A stretch of DNA of 64,000 nt, from positions 372,001-436,000 of the forward strand of contig NZ_PCPS01000001.1 in assembly GCF_002975405.1 (NCBI RefSeq), given 5' to 3'. This document shows, piece by piece, positions 43,564 to 52,378 of this stretch. The position numbers and the translations under genes were made by a program. Under the pieces are notes generated by a model. That model was given only the letters and a program-made list of their open reading frames with translations, searched no databases and was not told the DNA's origin. The stretch comes from Arthrobacter sp. MYb229 (GTDB lineage Bacteria > Actinomycetota > Actinomycetes > Actinomycetales > Micrococcaceae). The stretch's first letter is position 1; every line of letters begins with the position of its first letter.

Positions 43564-44061
43564 ATGAATAGTGCACCTTGGACGGCGGGACGAGATGCTC
43601 AGCTCCCGGAAGACACCGCACGACTGTTGTCAACCGTTCCCGAGTGGTTTGGGCAGCCTGAATCCAACGCGGAGTACATCGAGGCCGCGCGCACCAAAGA
43701 AACCTGGACGGTTCGGGACAACGCGGGGAAAGTCATCGGACTCACGCTGGTTGACCGGCATTTTCCGCATGTCGCGGAAATCCATCTGACAGTTGTTGAT
43801 CGTGAATTCCATGGATCCGGCGTGGGTAGTGCGATGGTTGAGGCGCTTGAAGCCGAGGCGATCGGCAACGGGGTCAAGCTGCTGGAAGTGAAGACGCTCG
43901 GAGCATCTCATCCGGATGAAGGATATCGACGCACGCGCTACTATTATGAAAAGTGCGGTTTTCTTGCTCTGGAGGAGACCAACCTGTGGGGCGAAGATAC
44001 CCCTTGTCTGATTATGGTGAAGCCGCTATTCCCGAAGGCAACAACCAGGCGCCGAAGCTGA
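43564..44061 (+). CDS. GNAT family acetyltransferase
   Basis: A 165-residue GNAT enzyme: EWFGQPESNAEYIEAAR, ETWTVRDNAGKVIGLTLVDR, VAEIHLTVVDREFHGSGVGSAMV (acetyl-CoA loop), KLLEVKTLGASHPDEGY, RRTRYYYEKCGFLALEE. Substrate unknown. A decayed relative lies in cassette 9 at 36.3-36.5 kb, so this gene family has travelled. The start could also be GTG 43558 or TTG 43537. Confidence 0.85.
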   Translation: MNSAPWTAGRDAQLPEDTARLLSTVPEWFGQPESNAEYIEAARTKETWTVRDNAGKVIGLTLVDRHFPHVAEIHLTVVDREFHGSGVGSAMVEALEAEAIGNGVKLLEVKTLGASHPDEGYRRTRYYYEKCGFLALEETNLWGEDTPCLIMVKPLFPKATTRRRS

Positions 44062-44335
44062 ACCGACTATTCTCGGGTCTGATCTGTACCGCACTGCAAT
44101 CCGGGATTCGCGCAATTATATGGACCGCCGGGAAGCCCTTGAACTGCCTCAAGCACTACGCCTCTAAGCTGTGGGAACTCCAAGGGATGGGCACTCTGTT
44201 GTTTACCCCGGCCAACGAGAGTTATCGGGAATACCTCTGCCTGTTCATCGACCCGCTCCATGAGCGATATGGTGGGGAAGCCCAACCGGTAAACTGTCGC
44301 CGTCAAGGGATAAGGTGCAGGATAAGGAAGCGCTG
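44062..44335. other. Intergenic region
   Basis: About 270 bp; a frame continuing from the acetyltransferase region has no coding features. Nothing recognised. Confidence 0.3.
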
Positions 44336-44866
44336 ATGAGAAGCTCGCCAGAAAACATCTTGTTGCGATTGGCGGATGCCGAGGAGCAACAGATCCGCGA
44401 GGTGTTCGCGCGTCTTTCCGAGCGTGGGTTTCCGGCGCAACAGCAGACGCCGCATATCACCATCACCTTTTCACCTGCAATGGCCGATGAGGTTGCGCAA
44501 TGTTCTGCGCGGTTGCTTCCTGCGCTGATCCCGGCACGGCTGGAACGTGCGGGCACCGTTGTTTTCGGAACGAAGCGAAAGCAAACCGTCGCCTGGTTGC
44601 TTGAAGCCTCCGAAGAACTGGAATCCGCTGCACGCGAGATTAGCGCGCTGAACCCGGATGGTCGAGGGTCGAGATGGACTCCGCATCTGACGATGGGCCT
44701 TCGGCTGCCACGAGAAATCGTCCCGGACTACATTCGTGCGTTGGATGAGCTGACTCCACGGAATTTGGAGCAGCTCACCGCTATCCGGGCGGCACTGTGG
44801 AAACCACTTGGCGGTGAGCTCACCGTACTTGCCGAGGCGAGCAGCGCTCACGAGACAAGAACCTAA
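44336..44866 (+). CDS. 2'-5' RNA ligase/2H phosphoesterase family protein
   Basis: A 176-residue 2H-type protein with both HxT motifs: PHITITF and PHLTMGL. The family hydrolyses or ligates 2',5' or cyclic phosphodiester bonds. AAGGA about 7 nt before ATG 44336 decides this start over GTG 44315. The substrate is unknown. Confidence 0.8.
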   Translation: MRSSPENILLRLADAEEQQIREVFARLSERGFPAQQQTPHITITFSPAMADEVAQCSARLLPALIPARLERAGTVVFGTKRKQTVAWLLEASEELESAAREISALNPDGRGSRWTPHLTMGLRLPREIVPDYIRALDELTPRNLEQLTAIRAALWKPLGGELTVLAEASSAHETRT

Positions 44867-44951
44867 GCGGACTAGATTGCACAAGCAGGCAGGATAGGCA
44901 CGGACAAAATTCCGGAATTCAGCGTAGCTGCAAAGTCTCTGGGCAGGCGGC

Positions 44952-45839
44952 CTAGGAATTGAGCTGGGCCGCTGCGGCTTTGAGATGTTCGTCGGCTCCG
45001 GTCTGCAGCGCGAAGAGGCCGTAATCAACGGCGGCGGTACTGAAAAGTTCGGCGCAGTGCTCCGCCAAAAGCGGAGAAACCACCCCGCCTTGAGCTACGT
45101 ACCGGGCCACGGTGGCATCGAACGCCTGCGGAGAAACGCTTGCCTGGTGGAAGACGAAATCCCGGGCCGGGTCGCCGATGGCCGCGGTGGTCCAGTCCAG
45201 TATGCTGTCGATGCGCTCGCCGGTCATCAGTTGGTGCGCGGGATAAATTTCTCCGTGCGTCACGGTGGTGTGCTGCGGCCAGTACCGGTCATCGGCCAAC
45301 CAGGCGTTCCAGCGGTCCTGCAAATCTGGGGCTACCTCAAATTCGTTCACGACTGTGGCGATGTCCTCTCGCTTGCGTTGGCGCACGGAGTCGGGAGTGA
45401 ACACCTCGATCCCGCTGTCGGCAACTACCCGTGGATCCACCGCATGCAATTGCTCAATCACATCCGCCAAGGAGTGCGCGTAGTGCCGGGATTCCAGGTC
45501 GAAATGCCACTGTGGCTGCCCTGCCTCGTCGAGGGTGAGCCCCGGTTCGCCGGGCAATAGCGGATAGGCGATCAACTGCTCGCTATGGATTTTCCAATCG
45601 GGAATCGCTACGTCCAGGTGCGGCGCTAGGCAGTGGAGCAGCCGGCCTTCTACCGCCGCGCGTTCGGTGACATCGGGGCGGCGTGGAATCCGCAGTACCC
45701 AGGAATCGCCGGAATTTGTGGTGCCGATGGCGACCTGGAAATCCAAGCCTAGTTCGTTGATGGTGATACTCGAAGGATCCAGCGTCAATCCGTGGATCTC
45801 GGCCAGCGCACAAATTTCTCGAATCGCAGAGTTTTCCAT
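44952..45839 (-). CDS. Macrolide 2'-phosphotransferase-like kinase
   Basis: A 295-residue APH-fold kinase close to Mph proteins: ITINELGLDFQVAIGTTNSG, SWVLRIPRRPDVTERAAVEG (ATP-lysine region), LIAYPLLPGEPG, VTHGEIYPAHQLM (catalytic loop, HGE where HGD is usual), SILDWTTAAIGDPARDFVFH (metal Asp). Mph enzymes inactivate macrolides with a nucleotide cofactor. The Glu in place of the catalytic Asp leaves activity uncertain. ATG 45839 gives the family's usual length. Confidence 0.8.
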   Translation of the reverse strand: MENSAIREICALAEIHGLTLDPSSITINELGLDFQVAIGTTNSGDSWVLRIPRRPDVTERAAVEGRLLHCLAPHLDVAIPDWKIHSEQLIAYPLLPGEPGLTLDEAGQPQWHFDLESRHYAHSLADVIEQLHAVDPRVVADSGIEVFTPDSVRQRKREDIATVVNEFEVAPDLQDRWNAWLADDRYWPQHTTVTHGEIYPAHQLMTGERIDSILDWTTAAIGDPARDFVFHQASVSPQAFDATVARYVAQGGVVSPLLAEHCAELFSTAAVDYGLFALQTGADEHLKAAAAQLNS

Positions 45840-46112
45840 GATCCCAGCCTTGCTGGTTGAGCGGGAAAAGTACATAGCGGTGCTGGCACCTGGCCGGCTG
45901 AACATCACCGAGCCGCTGAGCACGAGGGCCCCGTCAAGGCCGCGAAGCCCAACCTTTCGTCGAGGGACTGGGGTGGCGATTCGATCCAGGCATGGCGCTG
46001 GCCCGTTTGAATTTAGTCTCCCTCGCCTCTGGAATCTGGACGGGCCCGATAGTTGGTTTGTCGCTTGGACTGGCAGCGAAGAGGCACCACAGAGCTGTGA
46101 GCAGTGGAGCGC
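45840..46112. other. Intergenic region
   Basis: About 270 bp between two minus-strand genes; no feature recognised beyond a possible promoter for the kinase gene. Confidence 0.3.
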
Positions 46113-47111
46113 TTAGCGGAAAACTCGGCCGATGCCACCGCTCAGTTGCGACAGCTGCATCCAGATCCCGAAACGAACGAGCGGGCGAAGGAGCAGTTCG
46201 ATCCATGGGTGAACGACGCGGTTGGCATTGCGTTCCCAGCGCAGGTGGATATGAAGCTGGGTGCCGCCAGCTGCAGGCTCCAACTCAATACGTATTCGCT
46301 TGATGTTGGCCCGCGCCGATTCTGGAAAGGTGAACTGCCACTCGATCAATGTTGCGTCTCTGCATGCGACAAGCTCGACATCCTGGGTCTGGAATTCAGG
46401 CTTAATTCGAAGCTGCTTGCCATCGGGCCGCTGCGTGCGAGTGCGTGCGCTCCAGCGTTCGCCAATATGGATGCGTCCCAGTGGATCGTTGCCGGCGATT
46501 TCATTGATAGTCGGTTCCCACTGAGGTATCCGCGACGGGCTGTAGAGCAAATCCCAGACCTGTTCAACGGCAGCGGGAATAAATGCCTCGATGCTTCCCG
46601 AACGTTGGTCCGGCCGAATGCTGTGTCGTGGCTTGAAGGCAGTGAAGTGCTGGGCTTCATCGATTAGCGCGATCACCTGATCGGGTGCCGTATTTAGCCG
46701 CCGTAGTATTTGGTCGATCATGCCGCTCGGCTCCGTCATGAGTTCACCCAGTACGTCAGCGGCAGTTCCCCGACGCCCGCCGCCGCTCGCGCGTTTGATC
46801 ACGGCTAACGCGCGGTCGCTCCATTCGTAGCCACCGGTTTCATGGAAGACGATCCGCCCTTGTGGCGGGAGTCCGCTGTTGACGCCGAGCGAGGCGAGTT
46901 GTGCCGAATGCTGCTCGTTGACGGCAGCTCTTGCCGATTCAAGAGTGATCCCCATGCTTCGCAGGACCTGTCCGGCGCTCTGCTCGCTGAGGACGAGTGC
47001 AAGAAGCAGATGCTCGATGTCGGCGGTGCGCTGTCCGATGCGGGAGGCTTCCTCCATGGCGGCGAGCGAGAGCGTGTGCGATGTAGTTGCCGCGTCGCTG
47101 AACTTGCTCAA
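46113..47111 (-). CDS. Clp N-domain protein fused to SRPBCC domain
   Basis: A 332-residue fusion. The first 150 residues are two Clp_N repeats (LAAMEEASRIGQRTADIEHLLLALV; SDRALAVIKRASGGG ... ADVLGELM), as in ClpA/ClpC adaptors-binding domains but without AAA modules. Residues ~175-320 form an SRPBCC/polyketide-cyclase-like domain: GSIEAFIPAAVEQVWDLLYS, PSRIPQWEPTINEIAG, LRWERNANRVVHPWIELLLRPL. It is coupled by ATGA overlap to an HTH gene upstream. The protein may be a ligand-sensing partner of the Clp system. Confidence 0.7.
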   Translation of the reverse strand: MSKFSDAATTSHTLSLAAMEEASRIGQRTADIEHLLLALVLSEQSAGQVLRSMGITLESARAAVNEQHSAQLASLGVNSGLPPQGRIVFHETGGYEWSDRALAVIKRASGGGRRGTAADVLGELMTEPSGMIDQILRRLNTAPDQVIALIDEAQHFTAFKPRHSIRPDQRSGSIEAFIPAAVEQVWDLLYSPSRIPQWEPTINEIAGNDPLGRIHIGERWSARTRTQRPDGKQLRIKPEFQTQDVELVACRDATLIEWQFTFPESARANIKRIRIELEPAAGGTQLHIHLRWERNANRVVHPWIELLLRPLVRFGIWMQLSQLSGGIGRVFR

Positions 47112-47353
47112 TGGGCCCTCCTTGCTACGGGGATAGTCTGATCGACCTTCTTCGCGTACTTCTTGTGCGCTGCCTGGCGGGAGACCCCGAGTGCGTCGGC
47201 AATGTTCTGCCAGCTCATGCCCAAGCGCAGGGCCGCCTCAACTTGCGCGAGTTCGAGCCGCTCGGTGAGTGCACGCAGGGAAGCGATAGCGCGAAGCCCG
47301 GAGCGTGGGTCGCTGGTGTCTGCCGCGACCGTGGTGATCTGTGTTGACTCCAT
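47108..47353 (-). CDS. Small HTH protein upstream of the Clp_N fusion
   Basis: An 81-residue protein. The C-terminal half has LELAQVEAALRLGMSWQNIADALGVS then RQAAHKKYAKKVD, a sigma-70-r4/HTH-like helix-turn-helix. It starts the operon with the Clp_N-SRPBCC gene and probably regulates it through two CAAC-N4-GTTG sites in the promoter. Confidence 0.7.
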   Translation of the reverse strand: MESTQITTVAADTSDPRSGLRAIASLRALTERLELAQVEAALRLGMSWQNIADALGVSRQAAHKKYAKKVDQTIPVARRAH

Positions 47354-47358
47354 GCTGT

Positions 47359-47398
47359 CAACCTACGTTGCCAAGCAATCGCCTGTCAACAAAGGTTG
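47359..47398 (-). promoter_or_regulatory. Operon promoter with twin CAAC-N4-GTTG palindromes
   Basis: Palindromes at 47359-47370 and 47387-47398 are 28 bp apart, centre to centre. On the minus strand a TTGACA -35 (47384-47389) and a TAGGTT -10 (6 nt before ATG 47353) overlap them, an arrangement suited to repression. Confidence 0.55.
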
Positions 47399-47433
47399 CT
47401 AGCCGGGTGTCTGTGGCGGGGGATTGGTTGGAC

Positions 47434-47634
47434 TTACCGGTGATTGTTAGGTGTGGCGACGAGATAGGGGCCCGCATCAAGATCTAATAATGCCAAGAAA
47501 CCCGCATTCTGAGAGGCGTTTTCCCGGATCGCAGCAGTGGAGCTGAGAACATCATGCCCGTCAAGGAGCTCGCTCTCCAGATATTCGGCCGCCAAACCGA
47601 TTGCGGATCGAAAATGCTCTGCGCTAGGGTTCAA
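47434..47634 (-). CDS. Possible small 66-aa protein
   Basis: SAIGLAAEYLESELLDGHDV then LSSTAAIRENASQNAGFLALLDLDAGPYL look like a folded acidic small protein. It begins with TTG 47634 and has no clear ribosome-binding site. Unknown family; may be spurious. Confidence 0.35.
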   Translation of the reverse strand: MNPSAEHFRSAIGLAAEYLESELLDGHDVLSSTAAIRENASQNAGFLALLDLDAGPYLVATPNNHR

Positions 47635-47668
47635 GTGATTCCAGATCTCAAGAGCTTAGGGAGTTGCC

Positions 47669-48313
47669 ATGGTCCGGACGCGGGTACATAACTTGCTAGT
47701 TTCCTCGGATGGCTATGCCGCAGGTGAGTACGTGACGCTCGAGAAGCCGATCGGTGACGCCCGCGCGCTTTTCGGCAAATTCGACGGACGCGTCATCCAC
47801 GGCATCCATGGCATCGATGACCCGGTGACCGTGGATCGGGCCATGTTCAGCATGTGGGGCCAGGGGATCGGGGCGGAGATCATGGGCCGCCGTAAATTCG
47901 GTCCGCAGACGGGCGAATGGCCCGATGACGGCTGGGAAGGGTGGTGGGGAGACGAACCGCCCTTCCTCACCCCGGTGTACATCCTGACCCACTATCCACG
48001 CCAGAAACTCGAATTCGCCAACGGCACCAGCTTCCACTTCGTCGATGCGTCGCCGAAGCAAGCGCTTGGCCTGGCGCAGGAAGCGGCCGGCGGGTTGGAT
48101 GTCCGGATTGGCGGTGGACCATCGACCGTGAGCCAGTTCTTGCAGGCTGATCTCATCGACTTCCTGCATGTGGTGATCGTTCCGATCGTGCTCGGTTCCG
48201 GTGTCCGGATCTGGGATCACCTGGCCGGCTTGGAAGACCGCTTCAGCGTCGAATCCATTGGCACCTCCAGCGGACTGACCCATCAGTTGTGGAATAGGAC
48301 GAGCCGCGAGTGA
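47669..48313 (+). CDS. RibD C-terminal/dihydrofolate-reductase-like protein
   Basis: A 214-residue DHFR-fold reductase: VRTRVHNLLVSSDGYAAGEY, EIMGRRKFGPQTGEW, TPVYILTHYPRQ, DVRIGGGPSTVSQFLQADLIDFLHVVIVPIVLGSG. Members use NADPH on pterin-like or other substrates; the role is undefined. Confidence 0.85.
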   Translation: MVRTRVHNLLVSSDGYAAGEYVTLEKPIGDARALFGKFDGRVIHGIHGIDDPVTVDRAMFSMWGQGIGAEIMGRRKFGPQTGEWPDDGWEGWWGDEPPFLTPVYILTHYPRQKLEFANGTSFHFVDASPKQALGLAQEAAGGLDVRIGGGPSTVSQFLQADLIDFLHVVIVPIVLGSGVRIWDHLAGLEDRFSVESIGTSSGLTHQLWNRTSRE

Positions 48314-48445
48314 AGTCCTCATGTGGCCACCAAGTGGAAACCATGAACTGGAATTCTGCCTTTCTGCGTCCAACGCCTGCCTGGGAACTGTGCATGCATC
48401 CTGCCGCACGCCACTGGCCTGTCTGAACGAGGGAAGCTGAGAACC

Positions 48446-48766
48446 ATGAGAATGCTGCTGGGGGATGTGTTGCGGACCGCGGGCGATCTGCCGTGGACGC
48501 ACGCCCTGTATGCTTCCGCAGGCCGGCGGTCCTTCGAGGAGTCCGCGCCGGTGCTGGTCTGGGATGTGGATGACGTCTCCGATGCCGCCATGGATCTGCC
48601 GGCCGAAGCGATCGCGCTCGACTACGAGTATGTCCTCGCGATCGATGACGTGCAAAGCATCGTCGCCAACGCCCTAGCGCAGCGACCGGGCGCGACAACC
48701 GCGGAGCTGCTCCTGGCGTTCCAGCACTATCTCGACCGCGACGCATTCATCGTGTGGGATGGTTGA
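48446..48766 (+). CDS. Small unknown protein, SUKH-neighbour
   Basis: A 106-residue acidic protein: LGDVLRTAGDLPWTHALYA, VLVWDVDDVSDAAMDLPAEA, FQHYLDRDAFIVWDG. It lies 3 nt before a SUKH-type gene, so the two are likely co-translated. Such pairs are often immunity proteins; no toxin is visible here. Confidence 0.6.
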   Translation: MRMLLGDVLRTAGDLPWTHALYASAGRRSFEESAPVLVWDVDDVSDAAMDLPAEAIALDYEYVLAIDDVQSIVANALAQRPGATTAELLLAFQHYLDRDAFIVWDG

Positions 48767-48769
48767 ACC

Positions 48770-49171
48770 ATGCTTTCAAGAGAGGCACTGAGCGAGAAGT
48801 TCACCCTGCATCCGCCCGCCTCGCCCGCTGTTCTGGAGACCGAGCGGGGCGAGTATGGCGGTCCGCTGCCCGAGGAATATGTGGATTTGCTTCGGATCTC
48901 CAACGGTCTGTACACCGAAGGGAACCTGAGCATCCTCGGGGCCGAGGGCGTAGTGCAACGCAACGTCGACTACGAGGTGCAGGCCTACCTGCCCGGCTAC
49001 TTCATGATCGGCGACGACGGCGGCGGGACCGCGATCCTGCTGAACCTGCAGGACCGTGGCATCTACGAGGTGGACATGGGCGTCATGGATGAGCAGAGCA
49101 TGGAACGCAACGCCGGTTCCCTCGATGAATTGCTCCGGCTCGGCACGTGCCTGGCCGAGCGCAACGGCTAG
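48770..49171 (+). CDS. SMI1/KNR4 (SUKH) family protein
   Basis: A 133-residue SUKH-fold protein: YGGPLPEEYVDLLRISNGLYTEG, LPGYFMIGDDGGGTAILLNL, IYEVDMGVMDEQSM, SLDELLRLG. In bacteria these are typical immunity proteins against polymorphic toxins. No cognate toxin is adjacent. Confidence 0.8.
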   Translation: MLSREALSEKFTLHPPASPAVLETERGEYGGPLPEEYVDLLRISNGLYTEGNLSILGAEGVVQRNVDYEVQAYLPGYFMIGDDGGGTAILLNLQDRGIYEVDMGVMDEQSMERNAGSLDELLRLGTCLAERNG

Positions 49172-49511
49172 CGAGGGAACAAGCACCGGCGGGCACCTTG
49201 ATGAAATTGATCAATCTAGTTAAGCCATTGAGCTGCGTCTGATTCCGGTGCGGGCGCCAGCCTCGGGCGCGTTGCCCTGCCCGTGGCTATTGAATGTTTC
49301 TGCTGGGATCGGCTGACTTTTCGCAAGCAGCTACACGGTGCGGGAATAGCGGTATCCCCAAAAATCGCGAGCACGCTCAATCCGGGACGAGCTCAGGGGG
49401 TTCAACGCAGGATCCAACGGGCCATTCAATTACTACGGAGCACAGTGGCAATGGAGTAGCACCTTGAAAAGTCGCAAAGCTGTGGTTCCGTCAAGTCCAT
49501 TGTTCTCCTCG
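49172..49511. other. Gene-free region
   Basis: 340 bp with no convincing coding frame, repeat or RNA. Confidence 0.35.
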
Positions 49512-50102
49512 TTATTCTGAGCTCCGGATTCTCATCGACAGATAGTTCGAGAATCCGGCACGCTTGGCAAACTTCACCGGGCGCGAGTGCGATTCACGGA
49601 ATCCGAGCTTGCGGTATAGCGCCAACGCGGCGGTGTTCGTATTCTTGATGTCTCGGAGCACGAATTCCTGGTAAGGCAACCGCAGCAAATGCTTCATCAG
49701 AGCGGTTGCGACGCCCTGGCCTTGACGTTGTGGCACGGTGGTCACGAAGCCGATCTCGGCCAGAGCGGGCCGTGCGTCCGCGTAGGCCCCGAGGAACTGG
49801 CTCCGAACGATAAAGTAGCTGATTGCTCCGTGCCAGTTTCCCAACGCACGCCGAAATTCACGTCCGCTGGGCTTGAAGCACTCCTGATCTCCTTCCGTCA
49901 GGGTCGCAACCGCCGCAGGTTCTCCATCGACCAGTGCAATATAGAAGCGCTCTAGGATGATCATGTGTTCGAAAGCGTCCGCCAGAACCTGCGGGTCTTT
50001 CGAGAAGTACTTGAAGTCGTCGGCAAATCCGTGGATTAGCACCGCGGTGATGTCCCGGCGGGAGTTCTCGCCAAGCTCGTCGCCACGTTTGATCTCGATC
50101 AT
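49512..50102 (-). CDS. GNAT family acetyltransferase
   Basis: A 196-residue GNAT enzyme: RFYIALVDGEPAAVATLTEG, ALAEIGFVTTVPQRQGQGVATALM (acetyl-CoA loop), FVLRDIKNTNTAALALYRKLGFRE. It overlaps the TetR gene by 4 bp (ATGA) and is the likely regulated partner. Substrate unknown. Confidence 0.85.
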   Translation of the reverse strand: MIEIKRGDELGENSRRDITAVLIHGFADDFKYFSKDPQVLADAFEHMIILERFYIALVDGEPAAVATLTEGDQECFKPSGREFRRALGNWHGAISYFIVRSQFLGAYADARPALAEIGFVTTVPQRQGQGVATALMKHLLRLPYQEFVLRDIKNTNTAALALYRKLGFRESHSRPVKFAKRAGFSNYLSMRIRSSE

Positions 50103-50716
50103 GGGTTTCCCTCGCCAGTTAGTAGGCGAAGCACAACGTCTGCGCCTGAGTCGGTCAACGCGTCCTGGATGACCAGGCGCATGTTCGCAATACCCGACAG
50201 CATTGCGAAATAATAGGCGGTTAGTTGCTCCGGATCGCCATCTGCGAACTGTCCGGAGGTTTGTCCCCGACGGATGAGCTTGGCGAAGGCTTCCCAGAGA
50301 GAGCCCTGTTCGGCCGCGAGCCGTGCCGCCGTTCCTGCCGGGGTGTCGCTCAGGAATCCTTGGTTGATCACGAGATAGAACTCGGCTGCCTCTTGATCTC
50401 CCGCAAGGTCGGAGAGGAAGTCATGTGTGAAACCGCGCACTAAGGCGAGCGGATCGCCGTCGCCCGAAAGAGTATCGGAGACCGCTTCTAGGCCGGCCGC
50501 GGCCTGCTTGAGCAGGTCGTCGAAGAGGACTTCCTTGCTCGCATAATGCCGGTAGATGGATCCGATGCTGAGCCCAGCTTCTTCCGCGATGTGCCGGATG
50601 CTCGACGCAGCAAATCCATGCCGTGCAAAAATGCGGACGGCGGCGCGCTCGATCGCCTGGCGCGTAGTCTCGCGCAAGGCCCGATTCTGTTCTGCTACAC
50701 GCACGAACACCTCCAT
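50099..50716 (-). CDS. TetR/AcrR family regulator
   Basis: A 205-residue regulator: TTRQAIERAAVRIFARHGFAASS, IRHIAEEAGLSIGSIYRHYASKEVLF is the HTH. Its start codon lies inside a perfect 13-bp-arm palindrome, so it probably represses its own operon with the acetyltransferase. Confidence 0.9.
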   Translation of the reverse strand: MEVFVRVAEQNRALRETTRQAIERAAVRIFARHGFAASSIRHIAEEAGLSIGSIYRHYASKEVLFDDLLKQAAAGLEAVSDTLSGDGDPLALVRGFTHDFLSDLAGDQEAAEFYLVINQGFLSDTPAGTAARLAAEQGSLWEAFAKLIRRGQTSGQFADGDPEQLTAYYFAMLSGIANMRLVIQDALTDSGADVVLRLLTGEGNP

Positions 50717-50742
50717 AGAATGAACTGATGTTCATTCTATGG
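50713..50742. promoter_or_regulatory. Perfect palindromic TetR operator
   Basis: CCATAGAATGAAC (50713-50725), TGAT, GTTCATTCTATGG (50730-50742). The left arm contains the TetR start codon (minus strand). Confidence 0.8.
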
Positions 50743-51029
50743 ATTTCAGACCTGGCGTGCAATGCTCATCTGTTATCGAATGGCTGACCGTCGATGTTTT
50801 CGCCACGGAACAATAGCGGGATTCGCGATTCGCACGATCCGTAGTCCTTATCTGGATAATATCCAGCTCGTCCCTTCCCCGGAAGGCCAGGCTTGCGACT
50901 CGACGCAGATTTCCTTGCGGTCACCGCATCAGCATGATTGCTGCTCTGGCTCCTCGAATTGGCCGCTGAATAAGAGCTGCAGAGCTGTGCGCCCCGGGGC
51001 ATTTGCGGCAGGCACCGAACCGCAGCGCG
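50743..51029. other. Intergenic region
   Basis: About 290 bp; a 107-codon plus-strand frame here lacks coding features. Nothing recognised. Confidence 0.3.
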
Positions 51030-52208
51030 TCAGCAATTGGCGTCCGCAGGAGTCTTCGCCTGGGTGCGCCCCGCCAGGGCCATGATCAGCAGCGCGAGCG
51101 CCGTCAGCGCGGAGGCCACCCAGATCGGGGAGAGCAGGCCCAGCCCGGTGGCCAGGCCGAATGCACCCAGCGCGGGCCCGGCGGCGGCTCCGGTGTTCAG
51201 CGCCGCGGTGGCGTAGGAACCACCCATCGTCGGCGCCCCCGAAGCCGCGTACAGCACTTGTGTGATCAGGGTGCTGCCCACGCCGAAGGACAGCGCTCCC
51301 TGTACGAACAGCAGGATCATCAGGGCGCCCGGATGGGATGCGCTCAAGGCCAAGGCAATCCAGCCGGCAAGCAGCAGCGGTCCGCCGACGGCGAGCACGG
51401 CCCCCGAATGCCGATCCGCGAGCCGCCCCGCGAGCGTGACGCCGAGGAGCGACCCGCCGCCGAAGATCACCAGGGCGACGGGGATCCACCCTTCGGCCAG
51501 CTGCGCGTGTTCGGTGACTACCGGTGCCAGGAAGGTGAACGCGGCGAAGGTGCCGCCGTTGACCAGGGCGCCGAGTCCCAGGGCGAGACTCAGGCGCGGC
51601 GTGGCCAGCTCGCCGAGTTCCACGCGCAGCCTCGGAGCGCCCGAAGCGTCCGCGGGCTGCCCGGGAGTGGGCCCGAGACCGCGCAGGATGCCAATGGCTG
51701 CGGGAATGCAGAGGACGGCGATCGCCCAGAATGTGGTGCGCCAGCCCATCGCCGTGCCCAGCAGCGCCCCCGCGGGGACGCCCGCGATGGTTGCGAGCGT
51801 GGTTCCAGCGAGCAGGATCGACAGCGCGCGTCCCTTCTGGTTCTCCGGCACGAGCGTGCCGGCCGCGCTCAGTGCGACGGCGAGAAATCCGGCGTTGGCG
51901 AGGGCGCCGAGCACGCGGGTGATGAGCAGAATCGAGAACAGGGGCGTTATCGCTCCGATGACGTGGCTTGCGGCAAAGAGGAGAAGGCAGAGCAGCAGCG
52001 TGAGCCGCGGCGGCCAACGCCGGGCGAAAGCGGCCATCACCGGCGCGCCGATGACCATGCCGAGCGCAAAGGCGGAGGTCAGCAGCCCGGCAGTGCCGAG
52101 GGGCACGTCAAGTTCGGTGGCGATAGCGGGCAGCAGGCCCGCGAGCATGAATTCTGAGGTGCCCATGACAAAAACGGCCAGGGCAAGCAGGTAGAGAGCA
52201 AAAGGCAT
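51030..52208 (-). CDS. Cmx/CmrA-type chloramphenicol-family MFS exporter
   Basis: A 392-residue, 12-helix MFS protein. The start MPFALYLLALAVFVMGTSEF and the blocks SAFALGMVIGAPVMAAF, ARRWPPRLTLLLCLLLF, RVLGALANAGFLAVAL and GTTLATIAGVPAGALLG resemble the actinobacterial Cmx/Cmr chloramphenicol exporters, also in length. Actual substrate is unproven. Upstream lies a 21-codon leader ORF with its own promoter, as is known for inducible chloramphenicol-resistance genes. Confidence 0.85.
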   Translation of the reverse strand: MPFALYLLALAVFVMGTSEFMLAGLLPAIATELDVPLGTAGLLTSAFALGMVIGAPVMAAFARRWPPRLTLLLCLLLFAASHVIGAITPLFSILLITRVLGALANAGFLAVALSAAGTLVPENQKGRALSILLAGTTLATIAGVPAGALLGTAMGWRTTFWAIAVLCIPAAIGILRGLGPTPGQPADASGAPRLRVELGELATPRLSLALGLGALVNGGTFAAFTFLAPVVTEHAQLAEGWIPVALVIFGGGSLLGVTLAGRLADRHSGAVLAVGGPLLLAGWIALALSASHPGALMILLFVQGALSFGVGSTLITQVLYAASGAPTMGGSYATAALNTGAAAGPALGAFGLATGLGLLSPIWVASALTALALLIMALAGRTQAKTPADANC

Positions 52209-52312
52209 CGAGGACTCCGAGGTGAGAGGTCAAAAGGGGGTTCCTTTTTGTCACCACGGCCAGGGGCCCGGATAAGTCAGGCACGCGTGCGCGCAGGGCG
52301 CGGCGCTGGTGC

Positions 52313-52378
52313 TTAGCGGTTCAGGGGACTGGCGGGGTGACCGGCAGTCCCCGACTTGTCTGACTCGGGACTCGACAT
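52313..52378 (-). CDS. Leader ORF upstream of the MFS exporter
   Basis: A 21-residue frame, MSSPESDKSGTA followed by GHPASPLNR, ending 104 nt before the exporter start. TATAGT (52386-52391, minus strand) ends 7 nt before its ATG. A hairpin (GGGGACTG ... CAGTCCCC) forms within the leader codons. It could act in translational attenuation, but ribosome-stalling residues are not known here. Confidence 0.45.
   Translation of the reverse strand: MSSPESDKSGTAGHPASPLNR

Noticed and set aside
43953-44336. 127-codon frame after the acetyltransferase
   Set aside because: It starts inside the acetyltransferase in another frame and has no domain or ribosome-binding site.
50762-51085. 107-codon frame between the TetR and exporter genes
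   Set aside because: It runs into the exporter gene antisense, is rich in Cys/Ser/Pro and has no recognisable feature.
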